64,000 nt of DNA from Myrica gale (taxonomy: Eukaryota > Streptophyta > Magnoliopsida > Fagales > Myricaceae): contig OZ005607.1 in the NCBI GenBank assembly GCA_963930655.1, positions 16,262,374-16,326,373 of the forward strand, given 5' to 3'. Position 1 is the stretch's first letter, and every line of letters starts with the position of its first letter. The notes beneath the pieces were generated by a model that made no database searches, was not told the DNA's origin, and saw only the letters and a program-made list of their open reading frames with translations. The position numbers and the translations under genes were made by a program. Below are positions 54,491 to 64,000 of the stretch, one piece after another.

Positions 54491-57400
54491 CTATACATAT
54501 CACTGAAATTCATTTAATTACAAAATAATTATTTTATTCTTTTCCTTCACAAATATTCAAAACTTAGCTTATTAAATCATTAATATTTTTATTGAAATAA
54601 AAAAAAATATTTATCCATGTACATGTCTCGATTAGGGTTAAATAATACTCATAGGTTTAGACTTAAACCTAAGTCTCTTTTTATTACACGTACTACATTA
54701 AATCCTTATATCTAACTATTAATAAATTATTCATGATTAAATCTTAACTTAGACTTTAAACCTCAAATAAAACCCGAGTGAAACTTAGCTAGGGTTCCAA
54801 CAGTATTTAATAAAAGATCATGGCTCTACAATATTATTCCAACTAGCCTAACCCAATTTTCTTATCCCACACAACAAATGAAAATCCATAAATCATGAAT
54901 TGCACTTAGGGTTACCTTTTCTTACAACATTCGGCCACTACCATTTATGCACCAATTAATCACAACTTTTTCTCCAAGGGTGATCCCATCCTCCAATCAA
55001 CAATTTCACAACCTAGTATCTATAAATCAAAGCACCAACACCATACACCATACTCATGGCATTCGGCCAACACATGTTTTTACCCAAATGATTAGTTTTC
55101 TTTTATTTCCTTCAATATGCATGCTTCCAATACTTAACATAATCATCTACTATGCATTAAGGTCATAAATCTTGCACATGTTAAGGCCAATGTCCAGATC
55201 TACACATATTCAAAACTATACATGAAAATCCACATAGCTCATTTTCAGCCATACCCCAAAATGTTACCTTTTCATGCTAAAAATCATATCATGCATATCC
55301 TTTGCATTTGTGACCTAACTAGCATGCATGCACTTAATCTTTTCCTCAAATAATTCTATCAACAATAGATCTACTCTTTATTCACACTAATATCCATAGA
55401 TCTAAACAAAGATATCATTTTTCATCAACCCAACATATCAAAATTTAGATCTAACTTCCTTTAGCTTACATTGTTCTTCATTTACATTTTTCTTCACATA
55501 CAACCTTAGATCTAGGGCTTCCATGGTTAGATCTAGCATGTAAACAACCTAGGGTTCCTAAGCATCCAAGATCTAACAACATCAAGGCATTTAACAAACT
55601 AACACTTCAAGATCTATACATGAACCATTCGGCCACTTATGCTATACCCAACAAAATCATTTTAGCCTTACCTTGTTGTTTATCCAAGCTTGAGCACCTA
55701 GAAAATAAAGCATCTATGGTTAGTACTTGTGATGCTTAAGGCAAGAACATCAATGAAACAAATCTTACCTTCACTCTTTACCAACTCTTCCTATCCTTTT
55801 CCTCCTTCAAAGATTCGGTCCACCCTCCTTAGGAATGTCCAAGCTTGGTTTAAAGGAAGCTCTATGGTGGTGAAGATGACATGGTAAGCTTGAAGAAAAA
55901 ATGGTGTCAAATGGCTAGGTTTTCAAGGTAGGATTTTTGTCTACAACAAGAGAGATTTACTTGGCTTTTGGAATGAGATTTGGTAAGCTAGAAGAAAGTG
56001 GTTTAGGTGCAAAATGAAATAGCACAAACCTTGAATGTGGAGTGTGTTGTTCGGCTAGGAGAAGCAAAATGGTAAGGGTTGAGAGAACTTGCAACATTCG
56101 GCCAAGAGAGGAGAGGTTTGAGAGTGAAATGCTTGAGTGTTTAGGTCAAGAGGAAATGTGTGAGATTGAGTCTCCCAAAGCTCTTGACATAAAGTTTGAG
56201 AGTGAATTGACAAGAGAGCAAAAGAAAGAGGAAGAGGGGATGAATGGGGGTGTTGGCCGACCAAGCAAAGGCCCTTTGTCTTCTCTCTCTTTCTTATTTC
56301 TTTTCACCTTTTTCTCTCACATCAATTGTCTCCAAAAGCTTGTCTTGCTGTGAGACCCCGAAAAATCAATACGTACTCCGTTGTAAGCTTAAGGATTTGG
56401 TGAATTATTTTGAATTAATGAAGGTCATGGTATGATCTAAGTTTAATGAGCATTATGGAATTTCAATGGATGAGATTTAAATTTTAAGGTAGTCAACTTG
56501 AAGTTGCTGAATTTTATTTATTTTCTATATCCTTGATTAAATTTTGAAGGATTATGTTATGGACAATATTATTGGGCTATTAAGGTTTAAATGGTGGGAC
56601 TTAAAGCCTAAAAGAATGGGCTGAAAATGGACAGCCCAAGCTTGGCCGAAAATTAGGAATGATGGGCCTTGAAATTTAATCAAGTGGGCTGCCCAATTAC
56701 ATGTGATGATGGGCCCTTGAAGTTGTGCTATTGGGCTGCTATAAGGCTTGGAATATTAGGTGATTATTGGGTCTTTAAATGTATGCTAATGGGCTGCCAT
56801 CGAATGGTTATTGGGCTTTAAGGATTTAGGTTATTGGGCCTTAGCCTTTAGGCTTGTGAAATGGACATGAGACTTGTGATATTGGGCCTTAGACAAATAT
56901 TATTGGGCTGCCAAGTCTTATGTGATTGAAATGTTAGTGGGCCTAACTTTAAAGATTTATGTTATTAGGCCTAGCTTAAAAGATTGGTGTTATTGGGCCC
57001 TATTCTTTAAACTTTTGAATTGGACTTGAGATTTAGCCTAATGGGCCTTGGATTATGATGTTGGATTAGCAAGCCCATTAAGTAACCATGAACCCATTTA
57101 GTTGGATTGCAACCAAGTGAACTAGACTAGTTCTAAACCAAGGGAGACAAGGGGACATGAAGTGACAAAGGGCTGAAAAGTTAAAGAATAGTGAAGAGAC
57201 ACTACTTGGCCGAATATTATGGCCAAGTTCACACTCTTTGTCTTCACTTGTGACACTACACGTCTATCACCCTTTGTCCATTTCATTTGTGTTACTTTAG
57301 TCGACCAACACAAAGGGAAGAAGAGAGAAACCAAGCCAAAAAGAGAGAAGGCAAACCAAAAGAGAGAAAGTGAGAACCAAGAGGGGAAACCGAAGATCTT

Positions 57401-58699
57401 GAGCCAAAGAGTGAGGTTTTGAGCTTGAATCAAAGGGGAAGCTCGGGTAAGAGGAAGAAAGAGAAGGAAGAAGAAGAAGGAGAAGAAAGAGGTGAAGAAA
57501 AAGGAGGATTTGTGCAAGGAAAAAGAAGGAGAAAACAAGTATACAACAAGGTAATATATGGATCTCACTTCTTCCTTATTGGCCGAACCCTTTAGGTAGT
57601 TGGATCTTGGATTTTTATGTTGTATTTGGTTGGATTTTGATCATGGTTGTGTAAGTGTTAGATCTGGCCATGCATGCTTTAGATCTAAGGTTGAATGTTG
57701 GAAAATGTAAGAAATGGACAATGTATGTTAGATGGAGTTAGATCTAAACCTAGGTTATGTTTTGTTGGATGTAAGTTGGACATTCCCTAGATCTATGGTT
57801 GTTGATGTGTCTAAGGTATAGATTTGGTCATGTTGGTTGGATATGATGAAGGTATGGGATTAATGCATGCAAGTTAGGTTATAAAATGCAAGGATATGCA
57901 TGTTGTGATTTTTTTAACATAAAGGGTTGTGTTATTTGGATGATGGCCGAATATGGTATGCCCTAGATCTTCAAATATAATGTTGTTCAAGTGTAGATCT
58001 AATTATTGGCCATGATGTGTGTAAGTTTAGTAACTTTATGCATGAAAATTTACCATGAAATGTGAAGGATGCATGCAAAGCAAGAGAACCGAAGAAAAAT
58101 CTAGTTGTGTTATGATATTTTGGTGTTGACCGAATGATACAATGTGGGATATCTTGTGTTTGTGTCTTGATTTTAGATCCTAGGTTGTGAAATTGTTGAA
58201 TGGAGGATGGGATCACCATTGGAGATGAAGTTGTAATTAAAGAACACATAAGATTGGTGTTGGCCGAATGCCATGAGGAAGAGAAACCCAAATTACAAGC
58301 TTGTAACAATTGGAAATTTTATTTGCTTGTGATGAATAAATAAAATTTGGATTGTGGCCGAACAAATTAAAAGATGTTAAGGCTTAAAGGATCGAGTTAA
58401 AGGATTAACAAGCCTTGTGATGCTAAGCATGGATTAAGGATTCAATTAGAATGATTTAATGTTGACCAAATCCTATTTAGGGCAGAGTGAGACATAATCG
58501 TAATGATATGTATATCAAAGCTAAGGATTAGAGAGTCTTGACCTTATGAGGAGAAAAGTGTAAACCCTAATCAAGATACCTATAAGTATATGTGCATAGA
58601 TATTATATTGCAATACTAAATAATTAAATGACCTAAGTTTTAAATATTAGTTAAAGAATAAATTAAATAAAATATTTAATGATTAAAAGAATTATATTG

Positions 58700-58728
<29 letters not shown>
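58700..58728. repeat. TA dinucleotide microsatellite
   Basis: (TA)n of about 28 bases in the inner LTR, at the position homologous to 54465-54490. Confidence 0.9.
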
Positions 58729-58730
<2 letters not shown>

Positions 58731-59369
58731 CAAAAAGAAAATATAATATAGTTGCCATTCGGAAACATTTCCGATGAATGGAAAGTACGAAGTCAAGTGA
58801 TGAACGGGAAGTTCAAGATGGATTAAGAAAAATCCGGCAACTATATTATACCATTAAATTAAGTAATGCGTAGAATTATCGCTACTTGTCCTTAGTGGAC
58901 TTCAAGAGGACTGTCGGGTAATTCGTAGGACCGACACATACCGATATGGTTTCATCTATACGCAGTACATTGAAAGATTGAACCTATTCCTTGTAGGCGA
59001 GGAGCCAAGTGAGCAAAGGAGAATTTGCGAGGAGTACAGTAAGTGAATCTTACCCCTTTTGGAAAACTGGAATGATACACTGCATGTTTTATTGTGCATG
59101 GCAAGATGTTTTTAATACATATGAAATGTATTGCATGAAGAATGTTTCAAGTACGCATGATGTTTCGAACATGTCATAGCATGATCATTTGCATGAACGC
59201 ATGAGAGACGTTTTGATGCAAATGAAATTACGATGTTTTCAAGAGTGGCATAACATGTTCATTGCATAGAAAACATGAAAAGTCGTTTTATGCAAATGAG
59301 AAATCATTTATGTCATGATTTAGCCCGGAGGTTTTGGTTGAACCCGTACCAAGTTAAGTGAGGTTCGAC

Positions 59370-59530
59370 ATCCATGCCGAGGGACGTTGTTCGTGAAGGA
59401 TGGATGGATGGAACCTGAGATATCCATGCCGAGGGACGTTGTTCGTGAAGGATGGATGAATGGACGCCCATACCGAGGGACGTTGTTCGTGAAGGATGGG
59501 TTAGTCCGTGAGGTATGTGCAACCACACCG
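59370..59530. repeat. ~55-bp tandem repeats in the inner LTR
   Basis: Four copies of a unit with the core CCGAGGGACGTTGTTCGTGA (the last diverged to CCGAGGAACGTTGCTCG). In the outer LTR the homologous segment reads CTTCGGTATGGGAG-like and is not expanded the same way. Confidence 0.75.
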
Positions 59531-59750
59531 AGGAACGTTGCTCGAGAAGGTGTGGCGCCTCCAAGGGTCGTGTCTAGCCATCAGGCCTGGGGCAACTACG
59601 GGCTAGCTCGACCAGATGTAAGGTCTCCAAGGGAATTCGGGGACGGTTCCGAAGGGAACGCACAACCCTGACTTCAGGGGTCAAATGGAGCGAGCCAAGA
59701 GTAAGAGATACGAAATGGTTGTGAAAAGGCCAACAGTGGCACAAGTATGG

Positions 59751-59945
59751 AAAGAATGATTTTCAAGGGCCAAGGGCCAATTTTATAAGCAAGAATGAAA
59801 GAATGATTTTCAAGGGCCAAGGGCCAATTTTATAAGCAAGAATGAAAGAATGATTTTCAAGGGCCAAGGGCCAATTTTATAAGCAAGAATGAAAGAATGA
59901 TTTTCAAGGGCCAAGGGCCAATTTTATAAGCAAGAATGAAAGAAA
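59751..59945. repeat. 47-bp tandem repeats, about four copies
   Basis: Nearly perfect head-to-tail units of 47 bp with the core TTTTCAAGGGCCAAGGGCCA; successive cores start at 59757, 59804, 59851 and 59898. The outer LTR has only one or two diverged versions (around 53690-53760), so the array expanded in the inner copy. Confidence 0.9.
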
Positions 59946-61590
59946 GATTTTCAAGGGCCTGGGGCCAATTTCGAGATTTGAAATGCATTTGAAAAGGCCA
60001 AGAGTGGCAAGAGATTTTAGTGCATGACATGTGCATCACGGAGCATGCATATGCATCATGGCTTTTTATGCACTAACTCATGAATTACAGTTTTGCATTT
60101 CTTCTCTTATCGCTACAGTGTATTGAAGTAAGTATGCTTTTAAAGCTATGTTTTATTAAAGTTCATGTTTCAACTGTTGTTCCTTACTGAGTCTTTCGAC
60201 TCATAGTTTGAAAACGTATCATTCCAGATCCACAAGATAACTGGGGAGCAGAGGAGTATCTCACGTAGAAATCCTGGAAGTTTGGGGATTGGAGCCGGAG
60301 TTGGTGAACTCCGAAGTAGCACTTGGGAGTGCTGGTTTTGATCAAGTGGCAGTATGTTGCCCTAGTACGTTTTGTATAAGTTGCGAACAAGATGCAATGT
60401 ATAGACTTTTCTGAATTATGATGCATATACCGAGAGGTTATGATCTTTGAGCTTGTATCTCAGCCAACATGTGGATCCTGAGTGAGCCATCCTATGTATA
60501 AAAAAAAAAAAAAATTCCGCTGTAAGAGTTAGTGTAAACGCTGGAGTGTTCCCGGGGAATGCTCGCGGCTGTCACGGTCCCTGCGGGATGGCGTTCGGGG
60601 CGTGACACTTGCATTTTGAAATCCTTCTCTCTCTCTTCTCATGCATTTCCATCGACATTCACTCTTTTCCCTTGCTTTTTCTCTTCTTTTTTACAATTAT
60701 GTGTTGTCTCATCACTCTTACACTTCTTACACACCTCTTACACATCACATGACACCTCATTTTGGGTTTCAACCTTCTCCTCATAGTCTTTCACGTATAA
60801 GGCCTTCCTTTTGCTTAGTTTGGTTGCTTTCCAACCAACCTAGTTACTTCCACATTAAATTGCAACTAACTTTCAACTTGGTTTTCACTTATCACCTAAC
60901 TTATCACTTTATAAGCTCTCTTACTTAACTATCCATTCCAATAGCTTATCACCTTACAAGTATGATATCTTATCATGTGATAATGACCCTAGCATATCTC
61001 TACAATAATCACAAGGCCTTATCACTCTAAAAGTTTCATAACTTATCATGCTTGGTTATCACTATGATAAGCAAGTGTGCTTATCAATTAAATCATCTCT
61101 AAACTTATCACATAACTACATAGCTTATCATGTATATTCAAATTTTATTAATAATATAGGCTATATGATAATATTGCATGTCACATATAGAAGATGTATA
61201 AAATATTCGATCCATGTATTTCACAAAAAATTCATCATTTAATCTATTATAATTTTCGGCTTATACAAGGAAATAATTAAATCATAATTCAAATTCTATG
61301 GTCCATGAATCATATTAAGCAAATGAAAAATATAAATTTGCAAGAGAAAAACTTATTTGAAATTTCGGCTCCTAATATGAATATAATTTATACTTGCATA
61401 AAATGACATTAAAATTATTTAAAGAGATTTTATGAAATAAAATCACATTTTAATCGAAATACCATAACATAAAAATTAGGCCATACATTGGCCAAAACAT
61501 AGCCCCATTAAGAAATAAAAACTATTACATTGGAAAAATAAAATAATACAATAGCAATTACGTAGGAGAAAATCGGGGTCTCACATTTAC

Positions 61591-62349
61591 CCAAGCCGAG
61601 TGCCATTCTCCCGTACTTTTCTTGTACATACTTTTCTTCGACACATCCCCCCATCTTCTTTACAGTCCATATACTTTTCTTGTTTACTGAGATCTATTAA
61701 CCAGGTTCAAACTCTACAGAAAATTAAAAACAACAATTGTTCTATTCTCATTCATATCACAGGTAACCTGTAGTGAACAACTTCTCTCAATGTATCTACA
61801 AAAAAATAGCCCTTCAAGTTTCATTCAGATGAAAATGTGTAGTTGATTAAGCTAGATAAACTCTAAGGATTTGTAGTTCATTTACAAATTAGGAATTGCC
61901 TTTCTTGTCTGTTAAGTCATTAGGCTAAAATGGCACACTAGCAAGGTTTGAGAAACTCCCCATATAATTGAAATGATGCTTCAATATTTAAAAAGCTTCC
62001 CACATAATCAATGTAAAAAAACTATATATCATGACTCATAAATACAGGGCTCTCAGAAATATGATGAGATGGAGCTATCTACCAAAATACCAATTATTTT
62101 CATGACTTCATTGTCAGACAATGGTAGTTCCAATTTCTCTGAGTTTAAAGGGAGTAAATGAGAATAGACAAACAATTAGCAGGAAATGTCAAGACTTATA
62201 GAAAATGCTAAGACTTACATGTGAGGAATGCACCATAAAAATTAGTCTATATCTATATTATATAAATGCCAAGACTTAGAGAAAAGTATATGGACTGTAA
62301 AGAACTAGTAAACAGACAAACAAGTGCACGAATATTGGGAAGTGTAGGT
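61591..62349. other. MULE interior between outer LTR and right TIR
   Basis: Upstream region of the MULE transposase. AT-rich, with no gene seen. Confidence 0.45.
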
Positions 62350-62567
62350 AGGGACAAATTTCACTTTCAATTTCAACATTCTAATTAATGGGGGCATTTT
62401 GGTCTTCTAAATATGAAGGAACTCACGTGTACGGTTTGGTTAAATCCAAGTAAAAAACAAAACTGAGACGTTTGCGTAAGTTTGAGGAGCCAGGCTGAGA
62501 CGAGTTGAAGTTTAGGGGAGATTGTAGGATAAGTGGGAAAGTTTGAGGGGGATTTTGTAATTAATCC

Positions 62568-63052
62568 AATTTTTTATATGAGTAGTAGTACTTTTGTGCA
62601 CCCATACAGTAGGCAATAACCTGAAATTAGGCACTGTGCACAAGTCAAATGTATTTATCACTTAAGAAAATGGCTAAGATACTCCCTCAGTCCCTGGGGT
62701 TTGACATATTCCCAGATTGGCCCCTAAGGTAATTTTTACATACGGGTATCCTTGTAGTTTCTAATGTTTCCCAGAATGGTATTGCCATCATATAGGCCAA
62801 CAAAATTGCATACGCGGCTGAAGGTAACAATGTCCGATCCAATAACCTAGTGACACGTGTTAAAATATGTCACACCAATAAAAACAAAAATGGAAAATTC
62901 TATTTTGACTACTGACGTCTAATTGCTAATGTGCTACTCAAAGAAAAATATAGATGGGGGTAGAGCGAAATCAGGTGCTTCATATCACGTAAGAAAATAT
63001 TTGAACAGAGAGTGTAAGCCCGATGCTTCAGTGACCGTAGACTTTGTTGACT
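62568..63052. other. Spacer with a possible MULE-type terminus
   Basis: Holds GGCTAAGATACTCCCTCAG followed by CCTGGGGTTTGACA near 62675-62705, a phrase seen at ends of some plant Mutator-like elements. No inverted partner in the window. Otherwise unremarkable. Confidence 0.35.
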
Positions 63053-63535
63053 CAGTGGCGGAACCAGGAACGAATTTGAAGGGGGGTAAACTTCTAAGGA
63101 AAAATAACAAACTTTTTTTGACTATGTAATGCAAAAAAAGTATTTTAGAGTTAAAATATCGAAAATTAAGGACTAAAAATATTAAAAATATATATTATAT
63201 TGAAATATACGTACTGTACTATTTGTTGAGACTGAAAGGTGACAATTGGATCCTACAAGTTTGCATCTTCTAAAAACGTTGCAAAATGACTTCGTTCTTA
63301 ATAGTTTCAAAATTTTCTCTCTCGATGTAAACCATTATACTATTATTCATTCAGTTATATTTCATCTTATAAGGCAAGTCAGTCTTCATACCTGACAAAG
63401 AGTATTATTGTATACTTTTAAAAAAAAAAGAGAGTATTGTTGTCAACTATCTTATAAGGCAAGTCAGTCTTCATACCTGACAAAGAGTATTATTGTATAC
63501 TTTAAAAAAAAGAGAGAGTATTGTTGTCAACTTAC
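63053..63535 (-). mobile_element. Truncated hAT related to the 16-21 kb element
   Basis: Starts CAGTGGCGGAACCAGGAAC at 63053 and then follows 16253-16590 closely: the end region, the last transposase codons (minus strand, homologous to 16409-16570) and the CTCTCGATGTA segment, up to about 63395. Beyond that the homology is replaced by an 86-bp tandem duplication. Stops disrupt the coding part. The other end is not in the window or is deleted. Confidence 0.8.
63365..63535. repeat. 86-bp tandem duplication
   Basis: Two copies beginning CTTATAAGGCAAGTCAGTCT at 63365 and 63451, each ending in an A-rich run and GAGAGTATTGTTGTCAACT. It is located at the breakpoint of the truncated hAT. Confidence 0.85.
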
Positions 63536-64000
63536 AAGTCAGTGGGAGCATTGTTGTTATTTTAAGTGCAAAACACTAAATTTTGTGCAATTTCACGGAA
63601 AAATTAGATAAAGAGTACTCTATCTAATATTAATAGTTAGAAATTATAATGTATTAAAATTGATAGTATAACTCTTTACGATTGATAACTGAAAATTTCA
63701 TTTATCTCAAAAAAATACATTATCGTGTTTGGTTACTTGTAATGAATTCTTTATAATTGCTTATTGCCACCACAAAAAGACTTTACCTTAGTTTTGTATC
63801 TAAGCTTAGGATTGAAAAAGTATAAACGTAGAAAATCTGATGCCTGATAAATACACAGGATTAAAATCCCTCAAATCACACTATTTAATTAAAAATCTGT
63901 GAAAGAAATTACTAGGATAATATTTATGATAATAAATAATTAATAATCAATATGAATTGAACATGTAATATATAGATTTTGAAGGTAATTACTCTTAAAC
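63536..64000. other. AT-rich end of window, no gene seen
   Basis: No coding frame or recognisable element. Confidence 0.4.

Larger units (their letters stand above)
56349..60607 (+). mobile_element. Solo LTR (inner, plus), 4259 bp
   Basis: Begins TGTGAGACCCCGAAAAATC and ends GGGATGGCGTTCGGGGCGTGACA (last 11 bases identical to the outer copy). The perfect 5-bp target duplication CTTGC lies at 56344-56348 and 60608-60612. It is inserted into the outer LTR in the opposite direction. About 3 kb of its 3' part pairs with 53224-56348 as a diverged inverted repeat; the 5' kilobase is much less conserved. It has tandem repeats at 59370-59530 and 59751-59945. Confidence 0.9.
53224..61585 (-). mobile_element. 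Solo LTR (outer, minus), split by a nested LTR
   Basis: In minus orientation it starts TGTGAGACCCCGATTTTC at 61585 and ends GGGGCGTGACA at 53224. The perfect 5-bp target duplication TTTAC lies at 53219-53223 and 61586-61590. The real LTR is 61585-60613 plus 56348-53224, about 4.1 kb, because the related LTR at 56349-60607 is inserted in it. No PBS or internal domain is present, so it is a solo LTR. LTRs over 4 kb are known from LARD and some Ty3/gypsy elements. It carries an (AT)n tract at 54465-54490 matching one at 58700-58728 in the inner copy. Confidence 0.88.
48151..62567. mobile_element. MuDR-like Mutator element, 14.4 kb including nested LTRs
   Basis: Terminal inverted repeats of about 220 bp (48151-48375 and 62350-62567) start GGGTTAATTACAAATACCCC and GGATTAATTACAAAATCCCC. 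The flanking AATTTTTT (48143-48150 and 62568-62575) is the target duplication; extending it one base to CAATTTTTT gives the usual 9 bp. Inside are a broken mudrA-like transposase on the minus strand (53056-50400) and a GRF zinc-finger gene on the plus strand (49273-49686), transcribed towards each other as in maize MuDR. Removing the nested LTRs at 53224-61585 leaves an element of about 6.05 kb. Both genes carry stops, so this copy is inactive. Confidence 0.85.

Noticed and set aside
59751..59945. CRISPR-like regularly spaced repeats
   Set aside because: The 47-bp units are head-to-tail without spacers, within a plant LTR.
53224..60607. A single 7.4-kb DNA transposon with TGTCACGCCCCGAAC terminal inverted repeats
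   Set aside because: The flanks show no duplication for that interval, whereas TTTAC brackets 53224-61585 and CTTGC brackets 56349-60607 exactly. The inverted ends are explained by two opposed LTRs of one family.

Overview
The window is plant nuclear DNA. The coding sequences are dicot-like, introns follow GT-AG with AT-rich interiors, and most of the 64 kb consists of nested plant transposons (Mutator-like, hAT, CACTA-like, Ty1/copia and large solo LTRs). I cannot name the species. Only three loci look like host genes: a short MAPKKK-type protein kinase (3177-4028, minus), a nine-exon nuclear gene for an organelle-type TlyA/FtsJ-like rRNA 2'-O-methyltransferase (6263-14035, minus), and a single-exon gene for a secreted protein with eight cysteines (36707-37189, plus).

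Layout. 1-4.4 kb: a kinase gene whose 3' end is tandemly duplicated. One copy is pristine (402-553). The other carries a 913-bp Mutator-like element with a captured DUF761-type exon (600-1512) and a 1.6-kb non-autonomous hAT (1588-3174), both with perfect target-site duplications (TSDs). 4.4-5 kb: a CACTA-like end. 6.3-14 kb: the methyltransferase gene, with a second gene-capturing MULE holding a LOB-domain exon in one intron (9110-10603). 14.3-21.2 kb: unclassified repeat-like DNA interrupted by a complete 4.9-kb hAT (16253-21151) whose transposase reading frame has one in-frame stop. 22-31 kb: a young full-length copia (22011-29458) followed by a truncated sibling. 31-35.5 kb: remnants of a SIRE-like copia, a LINE ORF1-like zinc-knuckle gene and repeat-rich DNA. 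37.6-44.4 kb: a decayed CACTA-like region with a PF20167-like coding remnant, holding a 2.3-kb solo LTR (39215-41514). 48.15-62.57 kb: a whole MuDR-like element with a broken mudrA-like transposase and a convergent GRF zinc-finger gene. It is itself invaded by two solo LTRs of one family nested in opposite orientations (53224-61585 and 56349-60607). 63.05 kb to the end: a truncated relative of the 16-21 kb hAT.

How it fits together. The host genes are unrelated housekeeping, signalling and secreted-protein genes; there is no gene cluster or operon-like system. The main interest is the insertion record. Eight insertions can be delimited to the base or nearly so by their TSDs (one of them imperfect), two elements have captured host exons, and one tandem duplicate preserves the pre-insertion state. 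Functional statements rest on motifs read by eye; no database search was possible.
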